Positions 16,696 through 25,595 of a stretch of DNA of 64,000 nt are shown here, piece by piece; the stretch's first letter is position 1; each line of letters begins with the position of its first letter. The position numbers were made by a program, and so were the translations under genes. The stretch is from positions 806,001 to 870,000 of the forward strand of contig NZ_CP109027.1 in assembly GCF_036226885.1 (NCBI RefSeq). Reading direction: 5' to 3'. This stretch comes from Streptomyces sp. NBC_00663. Its GTDB lineage: Bacteria > Actinomycetota > Actinomycetes > Streptomycetales > Streptomycetaceae. Under the pieces are notes generated by a model. It had not been told where the DNA came from, searched no databases, and saw only the letters and a program-made list of their open reading frames with translations.

Positions 16696-17292
16696 TCACG
16701 GGCCCTGGCGACCGTGCCTGACCAGGATCTCCTCCACCAGGTCGGTCACGGTCCGCCCGGTGGTGTCGATGCGGCACAGCCCGGCCGCGTCGACGGACTC
16801 CCGCACCAGTTCCTGGAAACGCCCCGCACGTGCGAGGAACGTGTCCACGAGACGCCGCTCCTCCGCCGTCGCCTCCCCGTACCGTGCCGACGCGTGCATC
16901 CTGTCGGCCAGCACCTCCTCGTCCGCGGTGAGCCAGACGGCCTCGACGTGGGGGACGTCGAGCGTGGCGACACGGCTGGGCCAGAGCGCGGAGCCCTCCA
17001 GCACCAGGCCTGGACCGGTGCCCTCGGCGTGCTCGGTGATCAGTTCCTCGATCCGCGGCCACAGGCCCGCGTAGTGGTCGAGCACCGAGTCGATCAACTC
17101 GTCGACGCCGAGGGTGCCGTAGTGCTCGGCGACATGCGGCGGCACCTCCCGGTCCGGCGTCCGCCAGGGTCGGCCGGGATGCCGGGCCAGCAGATCCGTC
17201 GGACGGCAGGTGAACCCGAGCCGCTCGGCGGCGGCCCGGGCCACGGTCGACTTGCCGGTGTGGGAGGTCCCCCCGATGAGCAGTACGCGCAT
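16696..17292 (-). CDS. P-loop kinase-like ATP-binding protein
   Basis: The 198-residue cytoplasmic protein has the Walker A motif GGTSHTGKST right after the ATG at 17292. Further on are a likely DTT-type acidic strand (GPGLVLEGSALWPS) and a basic lid region rich in arginines (LADRMHASARYGEA). It looks like a small-molecule kinase of the adenylate-kinase/2-phosphoglycerate-kinase group. The substrate is unknown. The spacing of 20 bases to both neighbours on the same strand suggests co-transcription. Confidence 0.72.
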   Translation of the reverse strand: MRVLLIGGTSHTGKSTVARAAAERLGFTCRPTDLLARHPGRPWRTPDREVPPHVAEHYGTLGVDELIDSVLDHYAGLWPRIEELITEHAEGTGPGLVLEGSALWPSRVATLDVPHVEAVWLTADEEVLADRMHASARYGEATAEERRLVDTFLARAGRFQELVRESVDAAGLCRIDTTGRTVTDLVEEILVRHGRQGP

Positions 17293-17312
17293 CTCCCCGA
17301 CCCTAGGGGACC

Positions 17313-18860
17313 TCACACGGCGAACTCCCGTATCACCGTGTTCCGGAACACCGCCGTGCCGTCGATCGAGAACAGCGCGAGCCCCGTGTCGACCAGATAC
17401 GGGAACGCCTCCGACGAGTGCACGTACCGCCCGTCGTCCACGAACATCTCGACGGACGTCCGGTCGACCAGGATGCGCAGCTTCACCGTGCGGGCGGACG
17501 GGTCGAAGGGGCTGTGGCTCTCCTGCCATCGGCCGGAGGTGTCGGGGTTCACGGTGTTACGGCGGTTGAGGAACGCGTAGTCGCCGTAGACGCCGGCGTC
17601 GATGTGGCGGCCCCCGTCGGCCGAGCGGCGCAACTGGAAGCCGGCGCCGGTCAGCGACTGCCAGGTCACCTCGGTCGTCACCTCGTAGGAGAGGCCCGTG
17701 TAGTCGAGGACACGGGTGCCGGAGACCGTCAGGTCGCCGAGTTCGATCGTGCGCGAGACGTGGTCGTCCAGAGCGGCGACCGGGCGTGAGGCCAGGTAGT
17801 AGGTGCCGTTGGAGGCCCGCTTCAGGGTGATCTCGCGGACGATCGAGTCCGTGCCGTTGAAGCCGTCGCAGTCGATGGTGGGGGTCGTGTTGGCGTAGTC
17901 CCAGTTGTTCAGCCAGCCGATCGCGTAGCGGGCACGCTCGTCGAGGGTGCCGTTCGCGGCCCGCTTCTCGAAGGTGACAGCCCCGTACCAGTCCCAGCCG
18001 TGGTCCAGCCACTGCGGGTCGCTCGCGTCGGCGGTGAAGGCGGTGCCGTCGAAGGAACCGGTCCAGTAGGCGTACGTGTTGGGCTGCCCGGACCCCTTGC
18101 CGTTGGCGCTCACGCCCAGCACCCACTTCACGGTGCCGTCGGCGGCGGTGATGCGGAACAGGTCGGGGCACTCCAGGACGCCGATGCCGTCCTTGACGAA
18201 CCCGCCCACGTACGTCCAGGACTTGAGGTCCGCCGAGTGGTAGAAGCCGACCTTGGTGTTCTCGGCGAGGGCCATCACCCAGCGGCCGCGTTCCTCGTCG
18301 CGGATGACCTTGGGGTCGCGGAAGTCGCGCACTCCGGGGTTGGGCAGCACCGGGTCGGTGCCGTGCGGGAGGAAGGTGCGGCCGCCGTCGGTGGAGTAGT
18401 ACAGGAACTGCTCCTGGTGGTCGGTGCCCCCGCCGGGCGACATCGTGACCAGGACGATCACCGCGCCCGCTCCGAAGCCCGCCGTGTTCCCGGTGTCGAC
18501 GACCGCCGAGCCCGACCAGAGGTCACCGTTGACGGTGGTGTCCTTCGGGATGGCGATCCCCCGGTCGGTGAAGGAGACCAGGTCCCGGCTGGTGGCCAGC
18601 CGCCAGGCGGTGCCCGCCTCGGTGCCGCCCGTGAGGTAGTCGGCGTTGTACAGGTAGTAGTAGTGGTACTCGCCGTCGATCCACACCGGCCGCTGCGGGT
18701 CGTTCTTCCATTGGTCGGGGACCGTGAAGTGGTACGCGGCGCGGTAACTCGCGCAGGTCCCGGCCGCTTTGGGCTTCGCGGTGGCCGGTGCCGTCGGCAG
18801 CAGCGCACCGGCCGCGCCGGCCGCCGATCCCGCGAGAAGCGCTCTTCTGGAAAGTCTCAT
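17313..18860 (-). CDS. Secreted GH32 fructan hydrolase (levanase/inulinase type)
   Basis: The 515-residue precursor starts with a twin-arginine signal (MRLSRRALLAGSAAGAAGAL). It then has the GH32 five-bladed propeller with the nucleophile motif as QWKNDPQRP, the transition-state stabiliser RDPKV and the acid/base ECPD, followed by a beta-sandwich domain. It should release fructose or fructo-oligosaccharides from levan, inulin or sucrose outside the cell. It is divergent from the sugar-transport operon and shares an operator-rich intergenic region with it. Tat rather than Sec export is inferred from the RR motif. Confidence 0.92.
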   Translation of the reverse strand: MRLSRRALLAGSAAGAAGALLPTAPATAKPKAAGTCASYRAAYHFTVPDQWKNDPQRPVWIDGEYHYYYLYNADYLTGGTEAGTAWRLATSRDLVSFTDRGIAIPKDTTVNGDLWSGSAVVDTGNTAGFGAGAVIVLVTMSPGGGTDHQEQFLYYSTDGGRTFLPHGTDPVLPNPGVRDFRDPKVIRDEERGRWVMALAENTKVGFYHSADLKSWTYVGGFVKDGIGVLECPDLFRITAADGTVKWVLGVSANGKGSGQPNTYAYWTGSFDGTAFTADASDPQWLDHGWDWYGAVTFEKRAANGTLDERARYAIGWLNNWDYANTTPTIDCDGFNGTDSIVREITLKRASNGTYYLASRPVAALDDHVSRTIELGDLTVSGTRVLDYTGLSYEVTTEVTWQSLTGAGFQLRRSADGGRHIDAGVYGDYAFLNRRNTVNPDTSGRWQESHSPFDPSARTVKLRILVDRTSVEMFVDDGRYVHSSEAFPYLVDTGLALFSIDGTAVFRNTVIREFAV

Positions 18861-18869
18861 GGCCTCAGG

Positions 18870-18898
18870 ACTGTGCGACCTAACACGTTAAAGGTCAA
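18870..18898 (-). promoter_or_regulatory. Candidate promoter of the secreted GH32 gene
   Basis: On the minus strand TTGACC (18893-18898) and CACAGT (18870-18875) are 17 bases apart. The spacer contains the operator-like repeat at 18881-18890, so a bound repressor would block polymerase directly. Confidence 0.45.
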
Positions 18899-18914
18899 GG
18901 CTTCTAACTCGTTA
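18881..18914. promoter_or_regulatory. Two operator-like repeats, TAACxCGTTA, 24 bp apart
   Basis: TAACACGTTA (18881-18890) and TAACTCGTTA (18905-18914) are both TAAC-N2-GTTA inverted repeats. They sit in a 20-base direct repeat matching at 18 positions (each continues AAAGGTSAAG). They overlap the GH32 promoter on the minus strand and are probably recognised by the LacI-family regulator encoded at 23604-24686. Confidence 0.6.
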
Positions 18915-18935
18915 AAGGTGAAGCCGTCACGACCC

Positions 18936-18965
18936 TTGACAGGGACGTGGCGAGCTTTCCATCAT
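18936..18965 (+). promoter_or_regulatory. Candidate promoter of the fructan transport operon
   Basis: TTGACA (18936-18941) is followed after 18 bases by CATCAT (18960-18965). The predicted start lies about 15 bases before the operator-like palindrome at 18985-18998. A consensus -35 box supports the call; the -10 box is weak. Confidence 0.45.
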
Positions 18966-18984
18966 CTGGGGCATCAACCCTGAA

Positions 18985-18998
18985 CTAACACGAGTTAG
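18985..18998. promoter_or_regulatory. Third operator-like palindrome, CTAAC-N4-GTTAG
   Basis: CTAACACGAGTTAG has five-base arms and a central CG, as is usual for LacI-family operators. It lies ten bases before the binding-protein start codon. It resembles the two upstream repeats but has wider half-site spacing. Confidence 0.55.
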
Positions 18999-19007
18999 GC
19001 CCGTTGG

Positions 19008-20417
19008 ATGACCGACTCGCACTTCTCCCGCCGCTCGCTGATGCGGTACGGCGCCTACGGCGCGGGTGCCGCCGCGCTGGCCGGCACCGCCGCGAGCTGG
19101 GACCGGCTCACCGGAGCCGACATACCCGGCCGTGACGACGGCTCCCTCGTCGTCGCCACCCTCGGCCCGGCCTATGGCCCGGAGGCCATCCGCACGCTCA
19201 CCGAGGGCTTCAAGAAGCTCCACCCCGACATCAAGCTGCGGATCAACGCCGTGCAGGCCACGGACTGGTCGGACTTCTTCGCGAAGATCCTCACCCAGAT
19301 CGCGGCGGGCACCGCCCCCGACCTCGTCTACGTCGCCACCGAGGGCGTCCAGCTCTTCGCCCAGCGCCTCGGCGTCGCCCTCGACAAGTGGGTGAAGCGG
19401 GACGCGGACGAACTGCGCGAGTACTTCGCCGACGTCCACCCCTCACTGGTCGAGTCGATGATGTACGAGGGCAGCCTCTACCAGCTCCCCGTCGAGTTCA
19501 ACGCGGCCGACATCTACCTCAACAGCCAGGTCCTCAAGCGGGCGGGCGCGTCCTTCCCGGCGGCCGACTGGACCCGCGACGACTTCACCACGCTGCTGCG
19601 GGACATGAAGAAGTCCAGCGGCTCGCAGTTCACGCCGTACTTCTGGACCAACCGCCTGTGGGGCGGGGTGGTGCCCTGGCTGTTCGCCAACGGCACCAAC
19701 CTGCTGAGCGAGTCCAAGGCGCCGGGCGGCGCCTGGCTGTGGGACTCCTTCTACCCGGCCGCCGACCGGCAGGGCCGCGGGGGCGGCTACCGCTGGACGA
19801 CCCCGCAGGCCACGCACGAGCGCGTCGAGGAAGCGTACGACTATCTGGCCTCCCTCATCCAGGAGGACCTGTGCACCCGCCCCGAGGGCGGCAACGGCCA
19901 GAACCTCATCGGCGTGTTCTCCACCGGCCGGGTCGGGGTCACCCCGGCGGGCGGCTTCTGGGCGGGCGGACTGAACCTCGCGGGGATGAAGAACGGCAGC
20001 TTCGACGTGCAGTACTTCCCGCGCTGGCGCACCCAGCGCATGCAGTTCGGCGCCGCCGGCTACGCCCTGCTGCGGACCTCGAAACTCCAGGACGAGGCCT
20101 GGGAGTTCATCAAGTTCGCGTCCCGCAGGGACACCCTGATGCGGCTCTTCGAGACCAACCAGACCACCCCGGCCCGCCGTTCGATGCTGACCGCCGACCG
20201 CTACCGGGAGATGGGCCCGAACCACTGGCAGGTCTTCTACGACACCCTCGACAAGTTCCCGGACACCGGGCCCATCCCCGCCCCGCCGCAGGTCGCCGAG
20301 GTCGAGCAGGTGCTGCTCAAGCACACCGGGACCGCCCTGGCCTCGCGCCGCTCGGTGGCCCCCGCGCTGCGCCGGATGCAGTCCGATCTGGAGAAGGCCA
20401 TGGAGCGTGACGTATGA
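19008..20417 (+). CDS. Extracellular sugar-binding protein of a CUT1 ABC transporter
   Basis: The 469-residue family-1 solute-binding protein has the typical features LTEGFKKLHPDIKLRI, the ligand-site AAGTAPDLVYVATEG and a C-terminal DEAWEFIKFASR. The N-terminus has a twin-arginine motif (FSRRSLMRYG) and a short hydrophobic stretch, but no cysteine occurs in a lipobox position, which is unusual for a Gram-positive binding protein. The gene heads the import operon and overlaps the first permease by four bases. The neighbouring GH32 genes suggest fructo-oligosaccharides as ligands. Upstream operators suggest LacI control. Confidence 0.9.
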   Translation: MTDSHFSRRSLMRYGAYGAGAAALAGTAASWDRLTGADIPGRDDGSLVVATLGPAYGPEAIRTLTEGFKKLHPDIKLRINAVQATDWSDFFAKILTQIAAGTAPDLVYVATEGVQLFAQRLGVALDKWVKRDADELREYFADVHPSLVESMMYEGSLYQLPVEFNAADIYLNSQVLKRAGASFPAADWTRDDFTTLLRDMKKSSGSQFTPYFWTNRLWGGVVPWLFANGTNLLSESKAPGGAWLWDSFYPAADRQGRGGGYRWTTPQATHERVEEAYDYLASLIQEDLCTRPEGGNGQNLIGVFSTGRVGVTPAGGFWAGGLNLAGMKNGSFDVQYFPRWRTQRMQFGAAGYALLRTSKLQDEAWEFIKFASRRDTLMRLFETNQTTPARRSMLTADRYREMGPNHWQVFYDTLDKFPDTGPIPAPPQVAEVEQVLLKHTGTALASRRSVAPALRRMQSDLEKAMERDV

Positions 20418-21367
20418 CGAACACCCAGATACCCGCCGTACGGCCGAAGCGGCAGGTGGCCGAAGCCGCCCCCGCGCCCCGGCCCTCCGCCCGCGAGCGC
20501 GGGACCCGGCTGCTGGCCGCGCTGTTCCTGGCGCCGACGATCGTCGGGATCGTGATCTTCACGGTCGTCCCGATCGTCGGATCGGTCGTGCTGAGCCTGT
20601 TCCACTGGAACGTGATCGACTCGCCCACGTTCGCCGGAGCGGACAACTACCGCGAGATGGTGACCGATTCGACCGTCCTGGTCTCCTTCCGCAACACGCT
20701 CGTGTTCATGGTGCTCGCGGTGGCGCTCCAGCTGTTCATCGCGCTCACCCTCGCCCTGGCCGTGAACGGGCGGATGCCGGTGTGGCTGCGGTCGGTGTTC
20801 CGCTCGGCGTTCTTCTTCCCGCTCATCCTCTCCGCCGCGTCGATCTCGGTGGTGATGAAGTACCTGTTCAACCAGGACTTCGGCGTCGTCAACTGGCTCC
20901 TCGGGCTGATCGGGATCGCCCCGGTGCCATGGCTGACCTCCGAGAACTCCGCGATGGCGGCGGTCATCCTGGTCTATGTCTGGCAGCAGTTCGGCTTCTC
21001 GTTCCTGCTGTTCGTCGGCGGTCTGAACAACATCCCGAAGGAGATCCACGAGGCCGCCTCCCTCGACGGCGCGACCGGTCTGCGCAAGCACCTCACCGTC
21101 ACCCTGCCGCTGCTGTCGCCGACCCTGCTGGTCGCGTCGGTGGTCGGCATCATCAACGCGCTCCAGGTCTTCGAGCAGCCGTACGTCCTCACCAACGGCG
21201 GGCCCGGTGACTCCACCCGCACCGTCGTGATGGTCATCTACGAGACCGCGTTCGAGCAGCTCCGCTTCGGCGAGGCGTCCGCGGTGGGCGTGCTCCTGTT
21301 CGTGCTCGTCATGGCGGTCACCGCCCTCCAGTTCCGGCTCAGCCGGCGTTTCGTCCACTACCAGTGA
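20414..21367 (+). CDS. ABC sugar permease, MalF/MsmF type
   Basis: The 317-residue protein has six membrane helices and a long cytoplasmic N-terminus. The permease EAA loop is seen as EIHEAASLDGATGLRKHLTVT. It overlaps the binding-protein stop codon by ATGA, showing translational coupling. With the next gene it forms the membrane channel for the sugar importer. No ATPase gene occurs in the cluster; Streptomyces CUT1 importers commonly share the multitask ATPase MsiK, which I infer here. Confidence 0.92.
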   Translation: MTNTQIPAVRPKRQVAEAAPAPRPSARERGTRLLAALFLAPTIVGIVIFTVVPIVGSVVLSLFHWNVIDSPTFAGADNYREMVTDSTVLVSFRNTLVFMVLAVALQLFIALTLALAVNGRMPVWLRSVFRSAFFFPLILSAASISVVMKYLFNQDFGVVNWLLGLIGIAPVPWLTSENSAMAAVILVYVWQQFGFSFLLFVGGLNNIPKEIHEAASLDGATGLRKHLTVTLPLLSPTLLVASVVGIINALQVFEQPYVLTNGGPGDSTRTVVMVIYETAFEQLRFGEASAVGVLLFVLVMAVTALQFRLSRRFVHYQ

Positions 21368-22239
21368 GCCGGGTGAACTCCCCTATGAGCCAAGCGACCT
21401 TGACCGCGAGCCGGGCACGGCGGACCCTCGCGCCCTGGGCGCGGATCGCCGGACTGGCGGTCTGCGCCCTGCTGACCCTGGGACCGGTCATCTGGACCGT
21501 CTCCACCTCACTGCGCACTCCTGCCGAGTCCTTCGACCTCCCCCCGAAGATCATTCCGACCAGCCCGACGATCGAGTCGTACCGCGGTGTCTTCGATCAG
21601 ATCGATGTGTGGCTGCTGGCCCTCAACTCCACCCTGGTGACCGCGTTGATCGCGGTCGGCCAGATGATCACGGCCGGGCTCGCGGGGTACGCGTTCGCCC
21701 GTCTGGAGTTCCGTTTCAAGAAGCCGCTGTTCGGTCTCGTCCTCGCGACCATGATGGTCCCCTTGCAGGTCACGATCGTTCCGGTGTTCCTGGTGCTCAA
21801 GTCGATGGGTCTGACCGACACGCTGCTCGGTCTGATCATTCCGGCGTTCCCGACCGCCTTCGGCACCTTCCTGATGCGGCAGTACTTCCTCGGCATGCCG
21901 AAGGACCTGGGCGAGGCGGCGATGCTGGACGGCTGCGGCCCCTGGCGGACCTTCCGCTCGGTCTACGCCCCGCTGGCCACGCCCGGCCTCGCGATCGTCG
22001 GCGTGCTGGCCTTCAACTACCACTGGAACGAGTTCTTCCGGCCACTGATCCTGGAGACCTCCGGCCAGAACTACACCCTGCCGCTGGGCCTCGTCTCGCT
22101 CCAGGGCAACCTCGGCACCGGCTCCATCTCGGTGGTCCTGGCCGGTGTCGTGCTCTCCATGATCCCCGCCGTCGCCGTGTTCGTCGTCGGCCAGCGCCCT
22201 CTGCGCGAGGGCATCACGTCCGCAGGAGTCAACCGTTGA
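21364..22239 (+). CDS. ABC sugar permease, MalG/MsmG type
   Basis: The 291-residue protein has six membrane helices and the EAA loop DLGEAAMLDGCGPWRTFRSV. The GTG at 21364 overlaps the previous stop (GTGA). An ATG at 21385 with GGTGA nine bases upstream is an equally possible start and would shorten the protein by seven residues. It is the second subunit of the putative fructo-oligosaccharide importer. Its stop codon overlaps the TTG start of the intracellular GH32 gene. Confidence 0.92.
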   Translation: MSRVNSPMSQATLTASRARRTLAPWARIAGLAVCALLTLGPVIWTVSTSLRTPAESFDLPPKIIPTSPTIESYRGVFDQIDVWLLALNSTLVTALIAVGQMITAGLAGYAFARLEFRFKKPLFGLVLATMMVPLQVTIVPVFLVLKSMGLTDTLLGLIIPAFPTAFGTFLMRQYFLGMPKDLGEAAMLDGCGPWRTFRSVYAPLATPGLAIVGVLAFNYHWNEFFRPLILETSGQNYTLPLGLVSLQGNLGTGSISVVLAGVVLSMIPAVAVFVVGQRPLREGITSAGVNR

Positions 22240-23603
22240 ACATCGACCCCGACGCCCCGCGTTTCAGGGTCCGTCCGCCCGCCCACTGGATCAACGACCC
22301 GAACGGGCCCTTCCGTTGGCGGGACCGCTACCACCTCTTCTACCAGCACAACCCGGACGCCTCCGTCCACGCGAACGTCCACTGGGGCCATGCCTCCAGC
22401 GCCGACCTCGCCCACTGGGAGCACCACCCCATCGCGCTCACCCCGACGCCCGGCGGCCCCGACGAGGCGGGCTGCTGGTCGGGCTGCCTGGTCGACGACG
22501 ACGGCACACCGACCGCCGTCTACACGGGCATCGACCGCCACCACACCGGCCTCGGCACGATCTGCCTGGCCCGGTCCGTGGTCCCCGAGGACGAGACCCT
22601 CACCGACTGGAAGCCGCTGCCGAAGCCCGTCGTGAGCGGCCCGCCGGACGGCCTCGACGTGGTGATGTTCCGCGACCCGTTCGTCTTCCGCGACGGCGGA
22701 CGACGCTGGGCCCTGGTCGGCGCGGGCCACGCCGACGGCACCCCCTCCGTCCTGCTCTACGACTGTGACGACCTGGCCGACTGGCGGTTCGCGGGCGTCC
22801 TCCTGGACGGCAACGACCCTGTGGCGACCGATGTGTTCGGCGACAAGGCGGTCGGCTGGGAATGCCCGCAGCTGTACGCGACGGCGAGCGGGGAGTGGGT
22901 TCTGGTGGTGTCCCTGTGGGACGGCGACCCCATGAGCACGGGATATCTGACGGGCCGTCTGACACCTTCGACCGACGCCGGATTGAGGTTCGTCGCACGC
23001 GGCGGCGGCCAACTCGACCACGGAGGTGCCTTCTACGCCCCCGCCGTACTCCAGGAGGACGACCGGGCCCTGATGTGGGGCTGGTCGTGGGAGTCCCGCG
23101 AGCAGGGCGAGGTCGACCGCGCGGGCTGGGCCGGCACCCTCACCGCACCGAGGGTCGTGGACGTCCACGCCGACGGGGCCCTGAGCGTCGTACCGGCACC
23201 GGAACTCCAACTGCTGCGCGCACCCGAGCCGTTCGTGACCGCGCCGGACGAACGGACCCCGCTGCCAAGGTCGTACGACCTGACGGTCACCGCCGGCACC
23301 CGGACGACCGTCGGCCTGCTGCGGTCCACCGACGGCACCGAACTGACCGTCGTGCTGGACCCGGACGAAGGCAGGGTGACCGTGGACCGCGGCGTGGGCG
23401 GCGCGGCGCCGGTCATCGTGCGGGCGCCCGCACGGCAGGTGCGCATCCTGGCCGACGGCTCTCTGCTGGAGGTGTTCGTCGACGACCGGGCGACGGTCAC
23501 CGAGCGGATCTACCGACGCGACGGCGACGTACCGGAGCTGACGGTGACGGGAGCCGGGGCGACCGTCATCGGATGGGAGCACGTCCCACCCGCGCACAGC
23601 TGA
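22236..23603 (+). CDS. Intracellular GH32 beta-fructosidase
   Basis: The 455-residue protein lacks a signal peptide and begins almost at once with the GH32 block HWINDPNGPF (nucleophile Asp). It also has FRDPFVF and the acid/base WECPQLY, then a C-terminal beta-sandwich containing LEVFVDDR. The TTG start at 22236 overlaps the permease stop (TTGA), and AGGAG lies eight bases upstream, which settles the start. It should hydrolyse imported sucrose or fructo-oligosaccharides to fructose. It is the last gene of the operon; its TGA is directly followed by the reversed stop codon of the LacI gene. Confidence 0.93.
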   Translation: MNIDPDAPRFRVRPPAHWINDPNGPFRWRDRYHLFYQHNPDASVHANVHWGHASSADLAHWEHHPIALTPTPGGPDEAGCWSGCLVDDDGTPTAVYTGIDRHHTGLGTICLARSVVPEDETLTDWKPLPKPVVSGPPDGLDVVMFRDPFVFRDGGRRWALVGAGHADGTPSVLLYDCDDLADWRFAGVLLDGNDPVATDVFGDKAVGWECPQLYATASGEWVLVVSLWDGDPMSTGYLTGRLTPSTDAGLRFVARGGGQLDHGGAFYAPAVLQEDDRALMWGWSWESREQGEVDRAGWAGTLTAPRVVDVHADGALSVVPAPELQLLRAPEPFVTAPDERTPLPRSYDLTVTAGTRTTVGLLRSTDGTELTVVLDPDEGRVTVDRGVGGAAPVIVRAPARQVRILADGSLLEVFVDDRATVTERIYRRDGDVPELTVTGAGATVIGWEHVPPAHS

Positions 23604-24686
23604 TCACCGGAGGGGAACGGGTCCCACCGACGCGCGGCTGATCACCGGGCACGCGAGACGCCGTACCGTCGCGGGCGGCGTCTTGCCCGTGTCGATGGCG
23701 TCCAGGAGCAGCCGCGTCGCCGCCTCGCCCATCGCCCGGTGCGGCAGCGCGACCGTGGTGAGGGGCGGGGAGAGATGGGCGGCCATGTGCTCCTGGTCGT
23801 CGTAGCCGACCACGGACAGGTCCTCGGGGACGGTGATCCCGAGCCGGGTCGCGGCGTGCAGGACGCCCGCCGCGACCCGGTCGTTGTAGCAGAAGATGCC
23901 GGTAGGGCGACGGTCGGCGGGTACGCCGTCCAGGAGCCGCAGGGCTCCCTCGTGGCCGCCGGAGATCTCGCCGCCCGTGCGGACGACCCATTCCTTGGGG
24001 ACGGTGATCCCCTCGGCGCGCAGCGCGTCGCGGAAGCCGCGCAGGCGTTCCACGGAGGCGATGTCGTCGAGGCCACCGACATGGGCGATCCTGCGGTGGC
24101 CCTTGTCGAGGAGGAGCCGGGCCGCCGTACGGCCCCCGGCGCGTTCGGCGGGGATGACGGCGGGCAGGGAGTCGTCCTCGGGGACGCAGTTGGCGAGGAC
24201 GGAGTGGGTGCGGTGCAGGCCCTCGGGGACACGGACGCGGCGCAGGGAGAAGGCGGCGTAGATGATGCCGTCCACGCGCCGGTCGAGGAGCTCGGCGACC
24301 GCCGCGTCCTCCTTGGCCGGGTCGCCGCCGGAGTCGACGGTCAGGACGAGGTGCTCGCTGTCCCAGGCGGTCTCCATGGCGCCGCGCAGCAGCCGGCCGG
24401 CGAAGGGCGAGGAGGCGATCTCGTCGGTGACCAGGCCGATCACGGCCGTACGGCGGCGGCGCAGGCCGCGGGCGACGGGGTCGGGGCGGTAGCCGAGCTG
24501 GGCGGCGGCCTGGCGGATGCGTTCCTGGGTGGCGGGCGAGAGGTTGCCCTCGGCGCGGCCGTTGAACACGAAGGAGACGGCGGTGTGCGAGACACCGGCG
24601 AGCCGCGCGACGTCCCGTGACGTGGGGCGGCCCTTGCGCGCCGGCTGCGTCTCCTCGGTGCTGCCCATACCGTCCGCTGTCCTCAT
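23604..24686 (-). CDS. LacI-family regulator, probable repressor of the fructan genes
   Basis: The 360-residue protein has the LacI headpiece (SRDVARLAGVSHTAVSFVFN) and hinge (GYRPDPVARGLR), then a periplasmic-binding-type sugar domain. The ATG at 24686 is used; an ATG at 24668 (MGSTEE) would be six residues shorter. The position at the end of the fructan operon, and the LacI-type repeats between the two transcription units, make it the likely repressor, released by a fructose-containing sugar. It meets the GH32 gene with zero bases between the stop codons. I saw no matching operator in its own upstream region. Confidence 0.9.
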   Translation of the reverse strand: MRTADGMGSTEETQPARKGRPTSRDVARLAGVSHTAVSFVFNGRAEGNLSPATQERIRQAAAQLGYRPDPVARGLRRRRTAVIGLVTDEIASSPFAGRLLRGAMETAWDSEHLVLTVDSGGDPAKEDAAVAELLDRRVDGIIYAAFSLRRVRVPEGLHRTHSVLANCVPEDDSLPAVIPAERAGGRTAARLLLDKGHRRIAHVGGLDDIASVERLRGFRDALRAEGITVPKEWVVRTGGEISGGHEGALRLLDGVPADRRPTGIFCYNDRVAAGVLHAATRLGITVPEDLSVVGYDDQEHMAAHLSPPLTTVALPHRAMGEAATRLLLDAIDTGKTPPATVRRLACPVISRASVGPVPLR

Positions 24687-24764
24687 CCCCGCCCGTCCGC
24701 TTGATCACCGCTCACCCTATCCGTGACGCTGGAGGGACGACATGGTCGAGGGAAAGGTCCGGCA

Positions 24765-25595
24765 GTGATCGACATCGCGGAACACACGCTCAACGACGGC
24801 ACACGCTTCCCGGCGATCGGCCTGGGCACCTGGCCTCTGGGGGACGCGGAGGCGGAACGCGCGGTGACCGCCGCCCTGGGACTGGGCTACCGCCTGGTCG
24901 ACACGGCGACGAACTACCGCAACGAGGCCGGTGTCGGTCTCGGCATCGCCCGTGCCGGGGTCCCCCGCGAGGAGATCGTGGTGACCACGAAGCTCCCGGG
25001 CCGGCACCACGGCTACGAGGAGACCCTGGCCTCCTTCGAGGAGTCCCGCCGCCGTCTCGGCCTGGACTATGTGGACCTGTATCTCATCCACTGGCCGCTG
25101 CCCCGCGTCGACAAGTACGTGGACTCCTGGCGGGCCATGATCAAGCTGCGTGAGGACGGTCTCGTACGGTCGATCGGGGTCTCCAACTTCACGCCCGCGC
25201 ACATCGAGCGGCTGGAGAAGGAGACGGGCGTACTTCCGTCCGTCAACCAGGTCGAGCTGCATCCGCACTTCCCGCAGGAGGAGCTGCGCGCCTTCCACAC
25301 CGCGAAGGGCATCCGCACCGAGAGCTGGAGCCCGCTGGGCCGTGGCTCCGGCCTGCTGGACGACCCCATGGTGATCAGCGTCGCCGAGGCGCACGGGGTG
25401 ACTCCCGGCCAGGTGGTGCTGCGCTGGCACACCCAGCTCGGCGCGGTGCCGATCCCGAAGTCGGCCGACCCCGAGCGGCAGCGCGCGAACCTCGACGTCT
25501 TCGGCTTCGAGCTGAGCCCCGGCCAGATGGCGGCGATCGCGGACCGGGGCCACCGGCGGATGGGCGGGGACCCGGAGACGCACGAGGAGTTCTGA
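24765..25595 (+). CDS. Aldo/keto reductase
   Basis: The 276-residue (alpha/beta)8 protein has the complete AKR tetrad pattern: Asp and Tyr in VDTATNYRNE, Lys in VTTKLPG and His in YLIHWPLP. The NADPH-binding segment IPKSADPERQRANL is near the C-terminus. The GTG at 24765 follows GGAAAGG by seven bases. It reduces aldehydes or ketones with NADPH in the cytoplasm; the substrate is unknown. It is divergent from the LacI gene with 78 bases between, but the family gives no clear link to fructan use. Confidence 0.9.
   Translation: MIDIAEHTLNDGTRFPAIGLGTWPLGDAEAERAVTAALGLGYRLVDTATNYRNEAGVGLGIARAGVPREEIVVTTKLPGRHHGYEETLASFEESRRRLGLDYVDLYLIHWPLPRVDKYVDSWRAMIKLREDGLVRSIGVSNFTPAHIERLEKETGVLPSVNQVELHPHFPQEELRAFHTAKGIRTESWSPLGRGSGLLDDPMVISVAEAHGVTPGQVVLRWHTQLGAVPIPKSADPERQRANLDVFGFELSPGQMAAIADRGHRRMGGDPETHEEF

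Noticed and set aside
20237..21358. Long minus-strand frame rich in Glu, Asp, Arg and His opposite the first sugar permease
   Set aside because: It is a shadow of the permease gene; composition is typical of an antisense frame and no start or motif supports it.
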